64,000 nt of DNA from Leisingera caerulea DSM 24564 (GTDB lineage: Bacteria; Pseudomonadota; Alphaproteobacteria; Rhodobacterales; Rhodobacteraceae), in assembly GCF_000473325.1 (NCBI RefSeq), contig NZ_AXBI01000020.1, positions 124,001-188,000 on the forward strand, written 5' to 3'. The notes beneath the pieces are model-generated. The model was not told the origin of the DNA and did no database searches. It saw only the letters and a list, made by a program, of their open reading frames with translations. Both the position numbers and the translations under genes were made by a program. Each line of letters begins with the position of its first letter. Within the stretch, counting starts at the first letter, position 1. Shown here one piece after another: positions 47,599 to 56,783 of this stretch.

Positions 47599-50500
47599 AT
47601 GGGTCAGGAGTTTGAGGCGCGCGATGATCACTTTGTGATCGATGATATCTCCATGTTCACTTGGGGTAATTACATCAGCCTCGTCGGTGAAGATGGACGT
47701 GATCCGAACTTCAATATTTTGGCAAATGATGATCTCCCGGAAGAGAGCGGCACCTTCCGCATCGGGATTAGCAATGTCAGCATAAACGGCGAAACACCTG
47801 AAGACTACTACCATCATGGTAGCCCGCCACATTCGTACAGCTACGTCCATGTCACTCACGGCTTGGCCGAAGACATGGACGAGTTCCCAATGCCGGATGC
47901 GCTGACAATGCTTGAGCTTTGGAGCGGTGCAGTCGATGGCAGGTTCGTTCATGAATTCGATCAGTCGCTTGCCAGCACTTTTGAGGTAACGAGTTCTCTG
48001 AATTTCAGACTTGAGTTCGATTATTCAGTCGAAAATGATGACTTCTCGTCCTTTGCCCATGTGACCATTGACGTCGATCTGAGCAATGCGGACCCTGTTC
48101 CTGATCCGAATATCGCGGCTGAATTTTTTACGACCGGCGATGGCGTGTTTTCGCTTGTGGAAGCCTACGGGGAACTCCCTCAAGGTGTTTGGTTCGAACC
48201 GTTCAGGTTGTCCGTTTCAGGTCAATCGGCTCCGAGCGATTACGATTGGGAGTTCGACCCTGAAACGGGAAACGTGACCATTGATCCAAGCCAGTTCGCA
48301 CATATCGCGCCTGGCGAGACTCTTGAACTGACACTGACGTATTACATTAATGATCCTGTCCGATATTCCGTTCGCGAGGTCAGCATTACGGTCACCGGCC
48401 GGGCGCCCGACATCCATTCGGGCGACGATGGCATTGCCGAAGGCACTGACGACGGCGAGGACGTCTATGGCGGCGAAGGCGATGACACCATCTCCGCGGG
48501 CGGCGGCGACGATGATGTGTCAGCGGGGAACGGGTCCGATGTCCTGGACGGCGGTGAAGGCGCGGACAGTCTTGACGGCGGCGCCGGCAATGACACGCTC
48601 TCCGGCGGCGACGGGGATGACCGGCTTGAAGGTGGCGAGGGCAACGACGTTCTGGAGGGCGGTGAAGGTCTTGATACCTACGTCCTGGCGCCGGGATCCG
48701 GGGAAGACCGGATCATCGATGACGGCGGCGTCATCGAGATGCTTGCAGACATCCCGGACGAATACCTGCTGATGACCCTTTACGAGGTGAACGGCAAGAC
48801 GGAGCTGCACATCGATCTTCTGGACGAGGATGGCAACAAGACCGGCGACCGGCTGATCATCGAGAACTTCAACAACACCAGCGGCGGGCCGTCCGGGGGC
48901 AGTATCATTGACTGGGTAATCACCCCTCCTGGTGGAGGCGACCAGCCGATGCCGCCACCCAATCGGGTTTATATCGTTGACCCTGACCTGGGTGGCGATC
49001 TGGTGATCGGGCCAGGCCCGAAACCGAACCCGGACCCGGGCGGAACTCCTGTTCCGCGCCCCTCGGTGGATGTCACAATCATCGACTTCGATGCCTCGGA
49101 CCTGCGCTTCATGCGGGATGCCGACAGTCCTGACGACCTGATGGTCTATTTCCGGGATCGGCCGGACATCTCGCTTCGCGTCGAAGAGCACTTCGATGAG
49201 GACGGTGCAACCATCCCGGCCGTGAAGGGGATCAAATTCCATGACGGCGAGACGCTCTCTCTGGAGAGCGACCTGCTCCTTGAGGGCACAGAAGAAGACG
49301 AGGTGATCCGGGCCTCTTATCATGAAGATCTGCTGATCGGCGGCGGCGGGGACGATGTGTTCCAAGGAACCGGAATGGAGCTCCATTGGGACCGGGTGGC
49401 TGATATTTCAGGGCGAGACGCTATCGAGGTGATCGATCTGTCATTCACGTATGAGAGCGTCACCATCTCAGAAGAGGGGCAGCTACTGATTGACGCGGAT
49501 CTTGACGGGTTCCTCGATGTAGAAATGAGGCTTGACGGTTATCTCGGCCAGGAACTGGTAGTTACCGAGATTGAAGGCGGCGGGACCCGGATAGAGTTTA
49601 TCCCCCTCCCCCCATCGCTTTCTGGGGATAGCATTGCCGTCGCAGGTGGTGCTCGAATTGACCTGACGCGGATTTTCGACATCGAAGATTCCGAGGATCA
49701 AATCTCCCACATCGAAGTACGTGCCTCATTGCACGGGGTAGATTTGTCGGACCTGACGCGCGAAAAGTATGATGCATTGGATTGGGGTGAAGGCGCCCCT
49801 ACATATGATGACTTTCTGAACTCTCTTCAGACTTTCCAAATTACCAATAACGGCGTGACGTTGAGTACGGAGCCGACAGTCCTGACTGTGGATGAGTTCA
49901 AGGATTTCGAATTCGTCAACATTGGTCACTGGCTGAACCCTGGAACCTATGATGAAGAAAAGTGGGCGATCAACTACAAAGATCAGCCATTTTCAAGTTA
50001 CCTCGCCTTCGATGCAAGAATTACCGATAGAGATGGAAACACTTCCGACTGGGCGAATGCCGCAGTTTTTACGGACGAGTATTCTATCAACAAGGAAGAC
50101 CATAAAAAGCTCGACGTAGGCGGGTTTAAGGACGTCAATAGCATCTTTTCAATTCTTGTGTCCGGACCGTTAGGCGAGATCTCCAAACTGATCCCTGATC
50201 ACGAGATCGAATATGCCGATAAATTCCTGAAGGCAGTCTTCAAGCATACTGGAGACTTGACGACTTCTATTGGGGGGATCCTTGATGTCGCCTCCGCAGC
50301 GCAGCTGCGTGCGGAGCGCCCAGACAAGACTGACCGCCAACATTTCAGCGAAAAATGGGCGATGATTACCGAGTCCGTAATCGGTTTGATCTCGACGGTT
50401 GCATCCTCTGCCCTTGCAGCTACGGGAATTGGCGTTGTCGGAGCAGTCATTGTCAACGTTGCCATTGGCACCTTCAACTTGCTCCTGGGTAAATCAAAAT

Positions 50501-52281
50501 TCGTTGAATACCTTATGAACAAGGTATTTGAAAACCGTCACAATGAAGATCCAACCGATTTCCCTTCGGAAATCGCAGCCCCTGAATTCGTTGATATCCT
50601 CAATGAGGTTGCTGATGAGGCGAAAGAGGCTGGCGAAACGCAAACAAAGGTTATGGCGGAAGATGACAACTTCCGTCCAGAACATGCAGTGGTTTCTGAA
50701 GAAAATCTTTTCACCATGAGCGATGAGCAGCTCAATGACCTCTCCAATTACAAGAAGATACTACTGATTGGCGATCTCGATTTGCGGGAAGCTGGGCCCG
50801 GACAACTCATTGTGCGTAGCCGGACCCCAAATGGACCGAGCGTCACTCTGGAGGATTTTGCTCAAGAGGACGTTGAGCAGTTCACCTCCATAGGCGAATA
50901 TACTGAGTACAGAATGGAGAACAGATCACCGCGTGATCAGTGGGAAATCTGGGTCCGTGCCGCAGACAATCAAGCGGACTACGAAGCGCGCGACCACGAC
51001 GATCTCCTGATCGGCAGCCGCGGCGATGACCACATGACTCTGCGCGGCGGGAATGATGAGGTCTACGGCGCCGAGGGCGGCGACAGCTTCGTGATCGACG
51101 GAACGGGCACCGCGGAAAGCGATAGCTTCCGGTTTGTCGACCTGAACTTCGACGAAGGCGATCGCATCACCCTCCGGGGCTTCGGAACCGAACATGTCAT
51201 TGGTTCGCGGGAGGAGCTGCAGATCTTCATTGACGCCGGTTATGCGGAGGCAATTGACTGGGAGGATGAGAGCGGGGACATCGATGTCACCTTCAGGGGT
51301 CTCGATGAGAACCTGTCCGACCTGCCGCCGGATGAGGTCGTTGACCCAGATCCAGTTGACCCCGACCCGGTGGACCCGGACCCTGTTGACCCGGTGGACC
51401 CCGTCGATCCCGTGGACCCGGACCCTGTTGATCCGGTCGATCCCGTCGATCCGGTTGACCCCGACCCGGTCGATCCCATCGATCCGGATCCGGTTGACCC
51501 GGACCCCGTCGACCCGGTCGAGCCGATCACCGGCGGTGATGATGGCGGCCTGATCTCCGGGACGGACGGCGATGACCGCATCATCGGCGGCACCGGGCAT
51601 GACGCGGCCATGGGCGGCGCCGGGAATGACGAGATCGATACCGGTGACGGCTATGACCTGGTGCGCGGAGGGAACGGCGACGACTCCATCGCCGGCGGCC
51701 GGGGCTTTGACCACCTGTTCGGCGATGATGGCGCAGACTTGCTCCAGGGCGGTGAGGGTATCGACCGGCTGTCCGGCGGAACCGGCAATGACACCCTGCA
51801 CGGCGGCTCCGGCCACGACTGGCTGGACGGCGGGTCCGGGAACGACAGCATGTCCGGCGGCTCCGGCTGGGATCAGCTCTTCGGCGGATCCGGAAACGAC
51901 ATCCTGGATGGCGGGGCCTACAACGACCTTCTCGTGGGCGGCACTGGCAATGATCGCCTCCTGGGAGGCACCGGCCGGGATTTGCTGCAAGGCGGAGAGG
52001 GTAATGACACCCTCGATGGAGGCGCTGGCAATGACAGGATGTCCGGCGGCGCCGGGGCGGATACCTTCATGTTCCAGGAAGGCTCCGGCAGCGATACGGT
52101 TTACGGGTTCGATATCCAAGAAGACCTGCTGCAGTTCTCCGGCAGCCCGGATGGCTATGAAGGTCTCCGGATTGCCAGCGGCACCGGCGGGATCACGGTT
52201 TCCGGGTTTGACGATGCGGGCAGCGAGATCTTCCTGTCCGGTGTCCACCTGATCGATGAGGACCGGTTCATCTTCACCTGA
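47599..52281 (+). CDS. Giant RTX-type secreted protein, 1,560 residues
   Basis: Domain order: N-terminal beta-rich region (1-270, Calx-beta/cadherin-like); RTX block (about 274-360); more beta domains (about 400-680); a region with a long hydrophobic segment (about 924-965, ESVIGLISTVASSALAATGI) that could insert in a membrane; short RTX patch (about 1134-1165); a Pro-Asp-Val repeat linker (about 1248-1309, DPDPVDPDPVDP type); C-terminal RTX block (about 1312-1495) and secretion-signal-like tail. Likely a calcium-stabilised type I secreted adhesin or toxin. GGGGGA precedes the ATG at 47599; an upstream TTG is less likely. GC is lower in the middle (49.7-50.9 kb). Confidence 0.87.
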   Translation: MGQEFEARDDHFVIDDISMFTWGNYISLVGEDGRDPNFNILANDDLPEESGTFRIGISNVSINGETPEDYYHHGSPPHSYSYVHVTHGLAEDMDEFPMPDALTMLELWSGAVDGRFVHEFDQSLASTFEVTSSLNFRLEFDYSVENDDFSSFAHVTIDVDLSNADPVPDPNIAAEFFTTGDGVFSLVEAYGELPQGVWFEPFRLSVSGQSAPSDYDWEFDPETGNVTIDPSQFAHIAPGETLELTLTYYINDPVRYSVREVSITVTGRAPDIHSGDDGIAEGTDDGEDVYGGEGDDTISAGGGDDDVSAGNGSDVLDGGEGADSLDGGAGNDTLSGGDGDDRLEGGEGNDVLEGGEGLDTYVLAPGSGEDRIIDDGGVIEMLADIPDEYLLMTLYEVNGKTELHIDLLDEDGNKTGDRLIIENFNNTSGGPSGGSIIDWVITPPGGGDQPMPPPNRVYIVDPDLGGDLVIGPGPKPNPDPGGTPVPRPSVDVTIIDFDASDLRFMRDADSPDDLMVYFRDRPDISLRVEEHFDEDGATIPAVKGIKFHDGETLSLESDLLLEGTEEDEVIRASYHEDLLIGGGGDDVFQGTGMELHWDRVADISGRDAIEVIDLSFTYESVTISEEGQLLIDADLDGFLDVEMRLDGYLGQELVVTEIEGGGTRIEFIPLPPSLSGDSIAVAGGARIDLTRIFDIEDSEDQISHIEVRASLHGVDLSDLTREKYDALDWGEGAPTYDDFLNSLQTFQITNNGVTLSTEPTVLTVDEFKDFEFVNIGHWLNPGTYDEEKWAINYKDQPFSSYLAFDARITDRDGNTSDWANAAVFTDEYSINKEDHKKLDVGGFKDVNSIFSILVSGPLGEISKLIPDHEIEYADKFLKAVFKHTGDLTTSIGGILDVASAAQLRAERPDKTDRQHFSEKWAMITESVIGLISTVASSALAATGIGVVGAVIVNVAIGTFNLLLGKSKFVEYLMNKVFENRHNEDPTDFPSEIAAPEFVDILNEVADEAKEAGETQTKVMAEDDNFRPEHAVVSEENLFTMSDEQLNDLSNYKKILLIGDLDLREAGPGQLIVRSRTPNGPSVTLEDFAQEDVEQFTSIGEYTEYRMENRSPRDQWEIWVRAADNQADYEARDHDDLLIGSRGDDHMTLRGGNDEVYGAEGGDSFVIDGTGTAESDSFRFVDLNFDEGDRITLRGFGTEHVIGSREELQIFIDAGYAEAIDWEDESGDIDVTFRGLDENLSDLPPDEVVDPDPVDPDPVDPDPVDPVDPVDPVDPDPVDPVDPVDPVDPDPVDPIDPDPVDPDPVDPVEPITGGDDGGLISGTDGDDRIIGGTGHDAAMGGAGNDEIDTGDGYDLVRGGNGDDSIAGGRGFDHLFGDDGADLLQGGEGIDRLSGGTGNDTLHGGSGHDWLDGGSGNDSMSGGSGWDQLFGGSGNDILDGGAYNDLLVGGTGNDRLLGGTGRDLLQGGEGNDTLDGGAGNDRMSGGAGADTFMFQEGSGSDTVYGFDIQEDLLQFSGSPDGYEGLRIASGTGGITVSGFDDAGSEIFLSGVHLIDEDRFIFT

Positions 52282-52288
52282 TCGAGTT

Positions 52289-52318
52289 GGCCATGCGGGT
52301 GTAATATCCCGCATGGCC
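52289..52318 (+). terminator. Intrinsic terminator after the giant RTX gene
   Basis: A perfect 11-bp stem GGCCATGCGGG ... CCCGCATGGCC with an eight-base loop, eight bases after the stop codon. Confidence 0.75.
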
Positions 52319-52323
52319 GCCGG

Positions 52324-52352
52324 GTACTCCGGAGTACCCCGGCTTGGAGTAC
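52324..52352. repeat. GTACTCC/GGAGTAC repeat cluster, left copy
   Basis: Three copies: GTACTCC at 52324-52330 and GGAGTAC at 52331-52337 form one inverted pair, with another GGAGTAC at 52346-52352. They lie just beyond the 3' end of the GIY-YIG gene. The same 7-mer set recurs at 53021-53047 on the other side of that gene. Confidence 0.75.
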
Positions 52353-52388
52353 CGGCGCCATGCGAGAGGCCGGACAGTCCGCTTCCGG

Positions 52389-52937
52389 CTATTTCGCGCC
52401 GCGGCGCCCAAGACGAGGCCGGGAGAAATCCCAGAGGGCGTCCTCTGCATCCTGGACGACCGTATTTGGAACGCCATCGGCCGGGGCCTGCAGCTCAACA
52501 CGCAGCACATGGTCCTCCGGCAAGCACCAGCGGCGCAGGTGCAGCGCATAGGTCGCGTCACTGGCCCGCTGCAGGTGCTCCCTGAGCCGGTCCGCGATCT
52601 TCAGCGAGCTTCCGACGTAGATCGTGCGCCCTTGATGCTCTGGAATAAGCCGCGGCAGGCTGTAGCTCACATTTGGCTGCACCCGCCCGAATTCGGCAAG
52701 CAAGGCATCCGCCCCGGCCTGGGTGGCCGCCGAGATCCTGTAGATGGCGCGCCCGTAAACCTCGACATGTTCCGAGCTTCGAAGCCACTTTTGGATCGCC
52801 CCCCTGCCAAGCCCGGCCTTCAATTCCCGCATCGTAAAGTCCCGGGACACAATGGGCCCGAACCGGGCATGCGGCAGCGCTTCCGCGCGCGCCCGAAGAG
52901 CATCCCCGCCCTGGCGCAAAATATCTTGATTTATCAT
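52389..52937 (-). CDS. GIY-YIG nuclease-domain protein
   Basis: The 182-residue protein has an N-terminal helical/winged part (FTMRELKAGLGRGAIQKWLR and VEVYGRAIYRIS) and a C-terminal GIY-YIG domain: GRTIYVGSSLKIADRLREHL (Tyr, Gly, Arg) followed by the helix with QDAEDALWDF (catalytic Glu). The frame is open further 5' but CGGAG precedes the ATG at 52937. Such domains occur in homing endonucleases and repair nucleases. It is flanked on both sides by GGAGTAC clusters and is divergent from the ATPase gene. Confidence 0.75.
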   Translation of the reverse strand: MINQDILRQGGDALRARAEALPHARFGPIVSRDFTMRELKAGLGRGAIQKWLRSSEHVEVYGRAIYRISAATQAGADALLAEFGRVQPNVSYSLPRLIPEHQGRTIYVGSSLKIADRLREHLQRASDATYALHLRRWCLPEDHVLRVELQAPADGVPNTVVQDAEDALWDFSRPRLGRRGAK

Positions 52938-53020
52938 ATGGAAAACTCCGATGCTGGCGAACCCGGACCCTATAGTCCGAGCGCAGAATGCGGAAGGGGT
53001 ATTCCAAAGTATCCTCGATA

Positions 53021-53047
53021 GGAGTACGGTACTCCTTGATGGAGTAC
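53021..53047. repeat. GGAGTAC/GTACTCC repeat cluster, right copy
   Basis: GGAGTAC 53021-53027, GTACTCC 53029-53035 (a palindrome with one central base) and GGAGTAC 53041-53047. Weaker variants GTATTCC and GTATCC lie between 52999 and 53014. The cluster sits in the 122-bp divergent region between the GIY-YIG and ATPase genes, so it could be an operator, nuclease site or attachment site. Confidence 0.75.
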
Positions 53048-53059
53048 CAAGGAGCACTC

Positions 53060-54169
53060 ATGGCTGAAACTCTTTTCGTTCCCCGCCCTGCAGTTGCTGA
53101 AGGCATCGCGGCTCTGCTGAACCCGGACCCTCTCTTCGGGGAGATCTCCGGGTTGTTCCTGGCCGCGCCGCGGCGGACCGGGAAAAGCACCTTCCTGCGC
53201 CGGGATCTGCTGCCGCTCCTTGAAGACCGGGGCATGCTGCCGCTTTATGTCGACCTTTGGGCGGACAAGGGCACCGACCCCGGAAAGCTGATCACCGCCA
53301 GGATCGCCCGCGCGCTGGAGGAGCACGACGGTCTGATCGCCAAAATCCGGCGCAAGACCCCTTTCAGCGCCATTGGCGCTCTGGGCTTCCGGGTTGATCT
53401 GAAATCCTCCGGGACATGGGAGGGCACCATCCCGGATGCGCTCTCTCTCCTGATGGAAGCGACCGGCCAGGATGTCGCGGTGATTATCGACGAAGCTCAG
53501 CACAGCCTGGTTTCAGACGAGGGGCGCAATGCGATGTATGCGCTGAAAGCGGCTCGCGATGCGATCAACCAATCCCGGATGCCTGGCCACCTCTACCTGA
53601 TCATGACCGGCTCTCACCGGGACAAGCTGTCTGCCCTGGTCCATGATCACCAGGCGCCCTTCTTCGGCGCCTCAATCCGGGATTTCCCGCCCCTGGGTCC
53701 GGAATACACCCAGGCCATTACCGATCATCTGAACAGCCGGCTCTCCGAGACTGCCAGGCTGGACGCTTCGGTGATCGAAGCTGCCTTTGACAAGCTTGGG
53801 CGGCGCCCGGAGCGTCTGAATGCCTGCCTGCGCGACCTGTTCCTCGACGTTGATTTCGGGGAGGCGGCGCTGGAGCGGCTAGTCGACGCCCGGATTGCCG
53901 CGGCCAAGGCGCAGCTCCTCTCCGAGATCGCATCCCTGTCTCCGCTGCAGCAGGGCATCCTGAAGCTGATGGCAGAGCAAGGGATCGACTTCGCCCCATT
54001 TTCCGAACCCTCACGCGAACGTCTGGGAACACCCGAAAATCCCGCAAGCAAGGGCGGCATCCAGAAAGCCCTGGAAGCGCTGCGCGACAAGGGTCTGATC
54101 TGGCGTCCCGGAATCGGCCAATATGTCCTGGAAAGTGCCGAGCTGGCGCTCGCCCTGCAGGGCAGCTGA
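53060..54169 (+). CDS. AAA+/STAND-type ATPase
   Basis: The 369-residue protein has a Walker A APRRTGKST (36-44), Walker B VAVIIDEAQ (about 140-148), and a sensor-like strand LYLIMTGSHRDKLS. A C-terminal winged-helix part (LSPLQQGILKLMAEQG, and KGGIQKALEALRDKGLIWR) follows. This is the ORC/Cdc6-like or STAND ATPase layout. The role may be DNA remodelling or defence; there is no direct evidence. AAGGAG lies six bases before the ATG at 53060. Confidence 0.78.
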   Translation: MAETLFVPRPAVAEGIAALLNPDPLFGEISGLFLAAPRRTGKSTFLRRDLLPLLEDRGMLPLYVDLWADKGTDPGKLITARIARALEEHDGLIAKIRRKTPFSAIGALGFRVDLKSSGTWEGTIPDALSLLMEATGQDVAVIIDEAQHSLVSDEGRNAMYALKAARDAINQSRMPGHLYLIMTGSHRDKLSALVHDHQAPFFGASIRDFPPLGPEYTQAITDHLNSRLSETARLDASVIEAAFDKLGRRPERLNACLRDLFLDVDFGEAALERLVDARIAAAKAQLLSEIASLSPLQQGILKLMAEQGIDFAPFSEPSRERLGTPENPASKGGIQKALEALRDKGLIWRPGIGQYVLESAELALALQGS

Positions 54170-54173
54170 AGGG

Positions 54174-54201
54174 CCTGTCTGCCCTGCAGCTGCCGGACAG
54201 G
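54174..54201. terminator. Hairpin between convergent genes
   Basis: CCTGTC pairs with GACAGG around a GC-rich loop, between the ATPase gene and the convergent Macro-SLOG gene. It has no clear T run. Confidence 0.4.
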
Positions 54202-54207
54202 GGCTAT

Positions 54208-55293
54208 TCAGGCGGGAGCGAGATCGCTGCTGGCTTCAAGCTCCTTGATCCCGCGGCTGATCCGGAAGGCCGAAATAAGCTCGCGGGCCATATCCCGCAC
54301 TTCGACCGCCGAGATCCCGGAAAGTTCCGGCCTGCCGAGGTCGATCACCGGGATGCCCGTTGAGTTGGCGAGCCGGATGGCCTGACCGGTGCCGCCGCCC
54401 GCTTTGCCGCCTGGCGTCCAGCAGATCACGACGTTCGTCGGGATCCGGAAATCCTCACCGAAGATCTGGTTGCCGTTCCGGGACATGAGCTTCAACGTGT
54501 AGTGCCGCTTGTCATTGGGGTTGTTGGGATCCGGGGTCAAAGCTTCCGGGAAGGCGTGGAAGTTCCGGGCCAGACGCTCGAAGACCGGGCTGCTCTTCAC
54601 AATTCCATCCGGGATATGCGCCTTCGCTTTGGGCAGGAAGATCTCCATTCCGCCAGCATCGACTTCCCGGGCCCCATTCCAGAAGGCGCTGTCCGCACCC
54701 ACCGCCCCGCCGGACCGAAGGCGTGCGCCATCCTCGGTCATGAGGGCGCCAATCTCGCTCATCAGCTTCTGAACCCCCGCGGGAGTTTTTCGGGAGCCGA
54801 CCCCGGCAAAGAAGACCGGATCGTGAAAGCCATCCATCTGCTCATGCGACACCTCGATCTCCACACCCGCCTCAATGGCGCGGTGCAGGTAGATGCGCAT
54901 CATCTGCTGAACACGCCGCGCGTCCAGGCCGCCATTCCCGCAGCCAGGCATCGACATGGCCACGGACCGGTACCCGCGATCGCTGTCGGCCAGCAGACGG
55001 TTCATGTAGACGAGCCCGGAGCCGATCCAGTCATAGCGTGAGGCCGCGCACCAGTTCTGCTTTGTGGCGAGGTTCAGCACCGTCTGCCTGTCGTTCACCT
55101 TGATCAGCTGGAAGGTTCCCGGCTGCAGCCGGGTGTCCGAGCAGGCCTGCTTGTAGGGGGCCATTATTTTCGGGAAAGCCTTCTTCATGTCGAGCGCAAG
55201 CCCCTTCCCCATCACCCCGACGGTGTTCACCGTGTTGACCAGGACGTCTCTTTGCGAATTTTGGATTTTCAGGTTTGGTGTACAGATGAGCAT
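54208..55293 (-). CDS. Macro domain - SLOG domain fusion protein
   Basis: The 361-residue protein has an N-terminal Macro domain (about 1-165), with VLVNTVNTVGVMGKGLALDM as in DarG-type ADP-ribose hydrolases and GCGNGGL for the ribose-phosphate loop. It is fused to a SLOG/DprA-like Rossmann domain (about 170-355: VFFAGVGSRKTPAGVQKLM, RLRSGGAVGADSAFWNGA, NVVICWTPGGKAGGGTGQAI). Macro domains bind or remove ADP-ribose; SLOG domains bind nucleotide derivatives. The gene starts at 55293 with AAGGA upstream and a TGCGAAAAACGG motif further 5'. Confidence 0.85.
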   Translation of the reverse strand: MLICTPNLKIQNSQRDVLVNTVNTVGVMGKGLALDMKKAFPKIMAPYKQACSDTRLQPGTFQLIKVNDRQTVLNLATKQNWCAASRYDWIGSGLVYMNRLLADSDRGYRSVAMSMPGCGNGGLDARRVQQMMRIYLHRAIEAGVEIEVSHEQMDGFHDPVFFAGVGSRKTPAGVQKLMSEIGALMTEDGARLRSGGAVGADSAFWNGAREVDAGGMEIFLPKAKAHIPDGIVKSSPVFERLARNFHAFPEALTPDPNNPNDKRHYTLKLMSRNGNQIFGEDFRIPTNVVICWTPGGKAGGGTGQAIRLANSTGIPVIDLGRPELSGISAVEVRDMARELISAFRISRGIKELEASSDLAPA

Positions 55294-55535
55294 GAAGTGT
55301 TCCTTTCAGGCCCCCATTCTCCGTTTTTCGCAAGAAAACCGCCACATCTCCCGGAATCAGACGTGCGGGCACACGAGCTGCAGGGGTTTGGTTCCAAACA
55401 ATTTTAACTAATTTTCGAGGGTTGCTGAAATGTTACGCCTAAAATGCAATTTAACTCGCGCTCCTTGATCCTCCGGTTGAATGGTTGTCTGAAGCGCTCG
55501 CCGATATGGCATGATCGAAACCGCGGGAGCTTCAT
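55294..55535. promoter_or_regulatory. Divergent control region between Macro-SLOG and sigma genes
   Basis: No gene seen. It contains one dispersed motif copy for the minus-strand gene (about 55323) and an AT-rich patch (about 55395-55450, with TAACTAATTTTCGAGG and TAAAATGC) that may be the sigma-gene promoter. Confidence 0.4.
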
Positions 55536-56108
55536 ATGTCGCCGAGCCGAAAGGATGATACGCTCGCCCCCCTTCTCGAGGGGGTCGCCCGCGGGAACCG
55601 CAAGGATTTCCGGGAGCTTTATGATCGGACCCGGCGGTTCGTGTTCACCCGGATTCTGAGGCTGATCGGCGATCAATCTGAAGCGGAAGAGCTCCTCCAG
55701 GAGACCTACGTCCGCATTTGGAAGAATGCATCCAGCTTCGACCGCTCGCGCGGCCGTGCAATTACCTGGATTTCCGCCCTGGCCCGCAATCTCACGATCA
55801 ACCGGATCCGGTCGGCGGCATTCCGTGCGTCTACCCTGCAACAACCCATTGAATTTGAGAAAGACATTATCGACCAGGGTACCGACGTTGAGTTATCGAT
55901 GATCAATGTCCAGCGCGATGCTGAAATTTCCAAACAGGTGCAGTCGCTGCGCCCCCAGTATAGGCAAGTCCTGGAGATGAGCTATGTCCAGGGGCTCACC
56001 TATCCGGAAATATCCGAGACGTTAGGTATTCCGGTCAATACCTTGAAGACTTGGATCAGGCGCGCGATCATTGAAGTGCGTAACGGTATTGAGGGTGACC
56101 AGGAATGA
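55536..56108 (+). CDS. ECF-type RNA polymerase sigma factor (first of two)
   Basis: The 190-residue protein has sigma region 2 (LIGDQSEAEELLQETYVRIW, then AITWISALARNLTINRIR) and region 4 (LRPQYRQVLEMSYVQGLTYPEI, NTLKTWIRRAIIEVR). ECF sigmas direct RNA polymerase to a small regulon and are normally held by an anti-sigma. Its TGA overlaps the start of the mini anti-sigma gene (ATGA). A near-identical gene pair follows 400 bp later. Confidence 0.9.
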   Translation: MSPSRKDDTLAPLLEGVARGNRKDFRELYDRTRRFVFTRILRLIGDQSEAEELLQETYVRIWKNASSFDRSRGRAITWISALARNLTINRIRSAAFRASTLQQPIEFEKDIIDQGTDVELSMINVQRDAEISKQVQSLRPQYRQVLEMSYVQGLTYPEISETLGIPVNTLKTWIRRAIIEVRNGIEGDQE

Positions 56109-56371
56109 TCTCTGATATCAAGATCATCGAGAGCCTGCTCGGACTGGACAATCCGGACGAGCGGGCACAGCTCCTCAATGACATCGTCAAGGAGCCGAAG
56201 TACCGCGACTTCTATTTGAGATGCGCGGAGATCCTGGACGCGGCTTTTCCAATCGAGCCCACGCACTTGGAAGATGTTCCTGATCCTGAAGATGTACTCA
56301 GAAGAATAGAAGAACGAATAGATGCCGGGGATTTCAAAGAGCCCCCAATTGATACAGAACAGAAATCTTGA
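56105..56371 (+). CDS. Mini anti-sigma-like protein (RskA-type sigma-binding domain only)
   Basis: The 88-residue acidic protein follows the RskA anti-sigma domain pattern: IIESLLGLDNPDERAQLLND, YLRCAEILDAAFPIEP, then PEDVLRRIEERID. Full RskA proteins continue with a membrane helix and an external domain, but here the protein stops after the sigma-binding part, so it would be soluble. Coupled to the sigma gene by ATGA. Confidence 0.65.
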   Translation: MISDIKIIESLLGLDNPDERAQLLNDIVKEPKYRDFYLRCAEILDAAFPIEPTHLEDVPDPEDVLRRIEERIDAGDFKEPPIDTEQKS

Positions 56372-56783
56372 AGACCGCATATCTCTACGCCAGGCGCACT
56401 CTTTTCTTGCGTTCCCGTAGAGAAAACACGGGATGCTTTATGCTACCGGCGGCTGCATGCCTATCCCAATGAAGAGCACAGGCGCCCCTTCGCTGACAAC
56501 CGGGGCTCGCGTCTTGACAGTCGGCTGACACGTCCAAGTCCACGCGAACGTAGCGAAATCATTACGCTTCTGTAGAGATACCACCGGCGCTCCCCCTCTA
56601 TTCCCGCTTCACCAGCGGCGAATGACGAATTCCTCTCGGCTGAATCCGGCGCGGGCAGGCCTTTTAGGCTTGCAACAGAAATCCTATGTGATTTTCTTGA
56701 TCACCCTAATCCCCCCAAATATGGGGGGAGGAAAACAACAGGATGAGGGTTTATGAGGGCCAGCATTTTGATTGGAGCAAACC
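56372..56783. other. Gap between the two sigma pairs, with hairpin
   Basis: About 410 bp without a convincing gene. A perfect CCCCCC-AAATAT-GGGGGG hairpin at 56711-56728 lies about 55 bases before the second sigma start codon and may be a terminator or mRNA control element. A TTGACA-like TTGACAGTC lies near 56514. Confidence 0.45.

Noticed and set aside
51572..52252. Plus-strand frame inside the RTX repeats
   Set aside because: Shadow frame created by the repetitive Gly/Asp codons.
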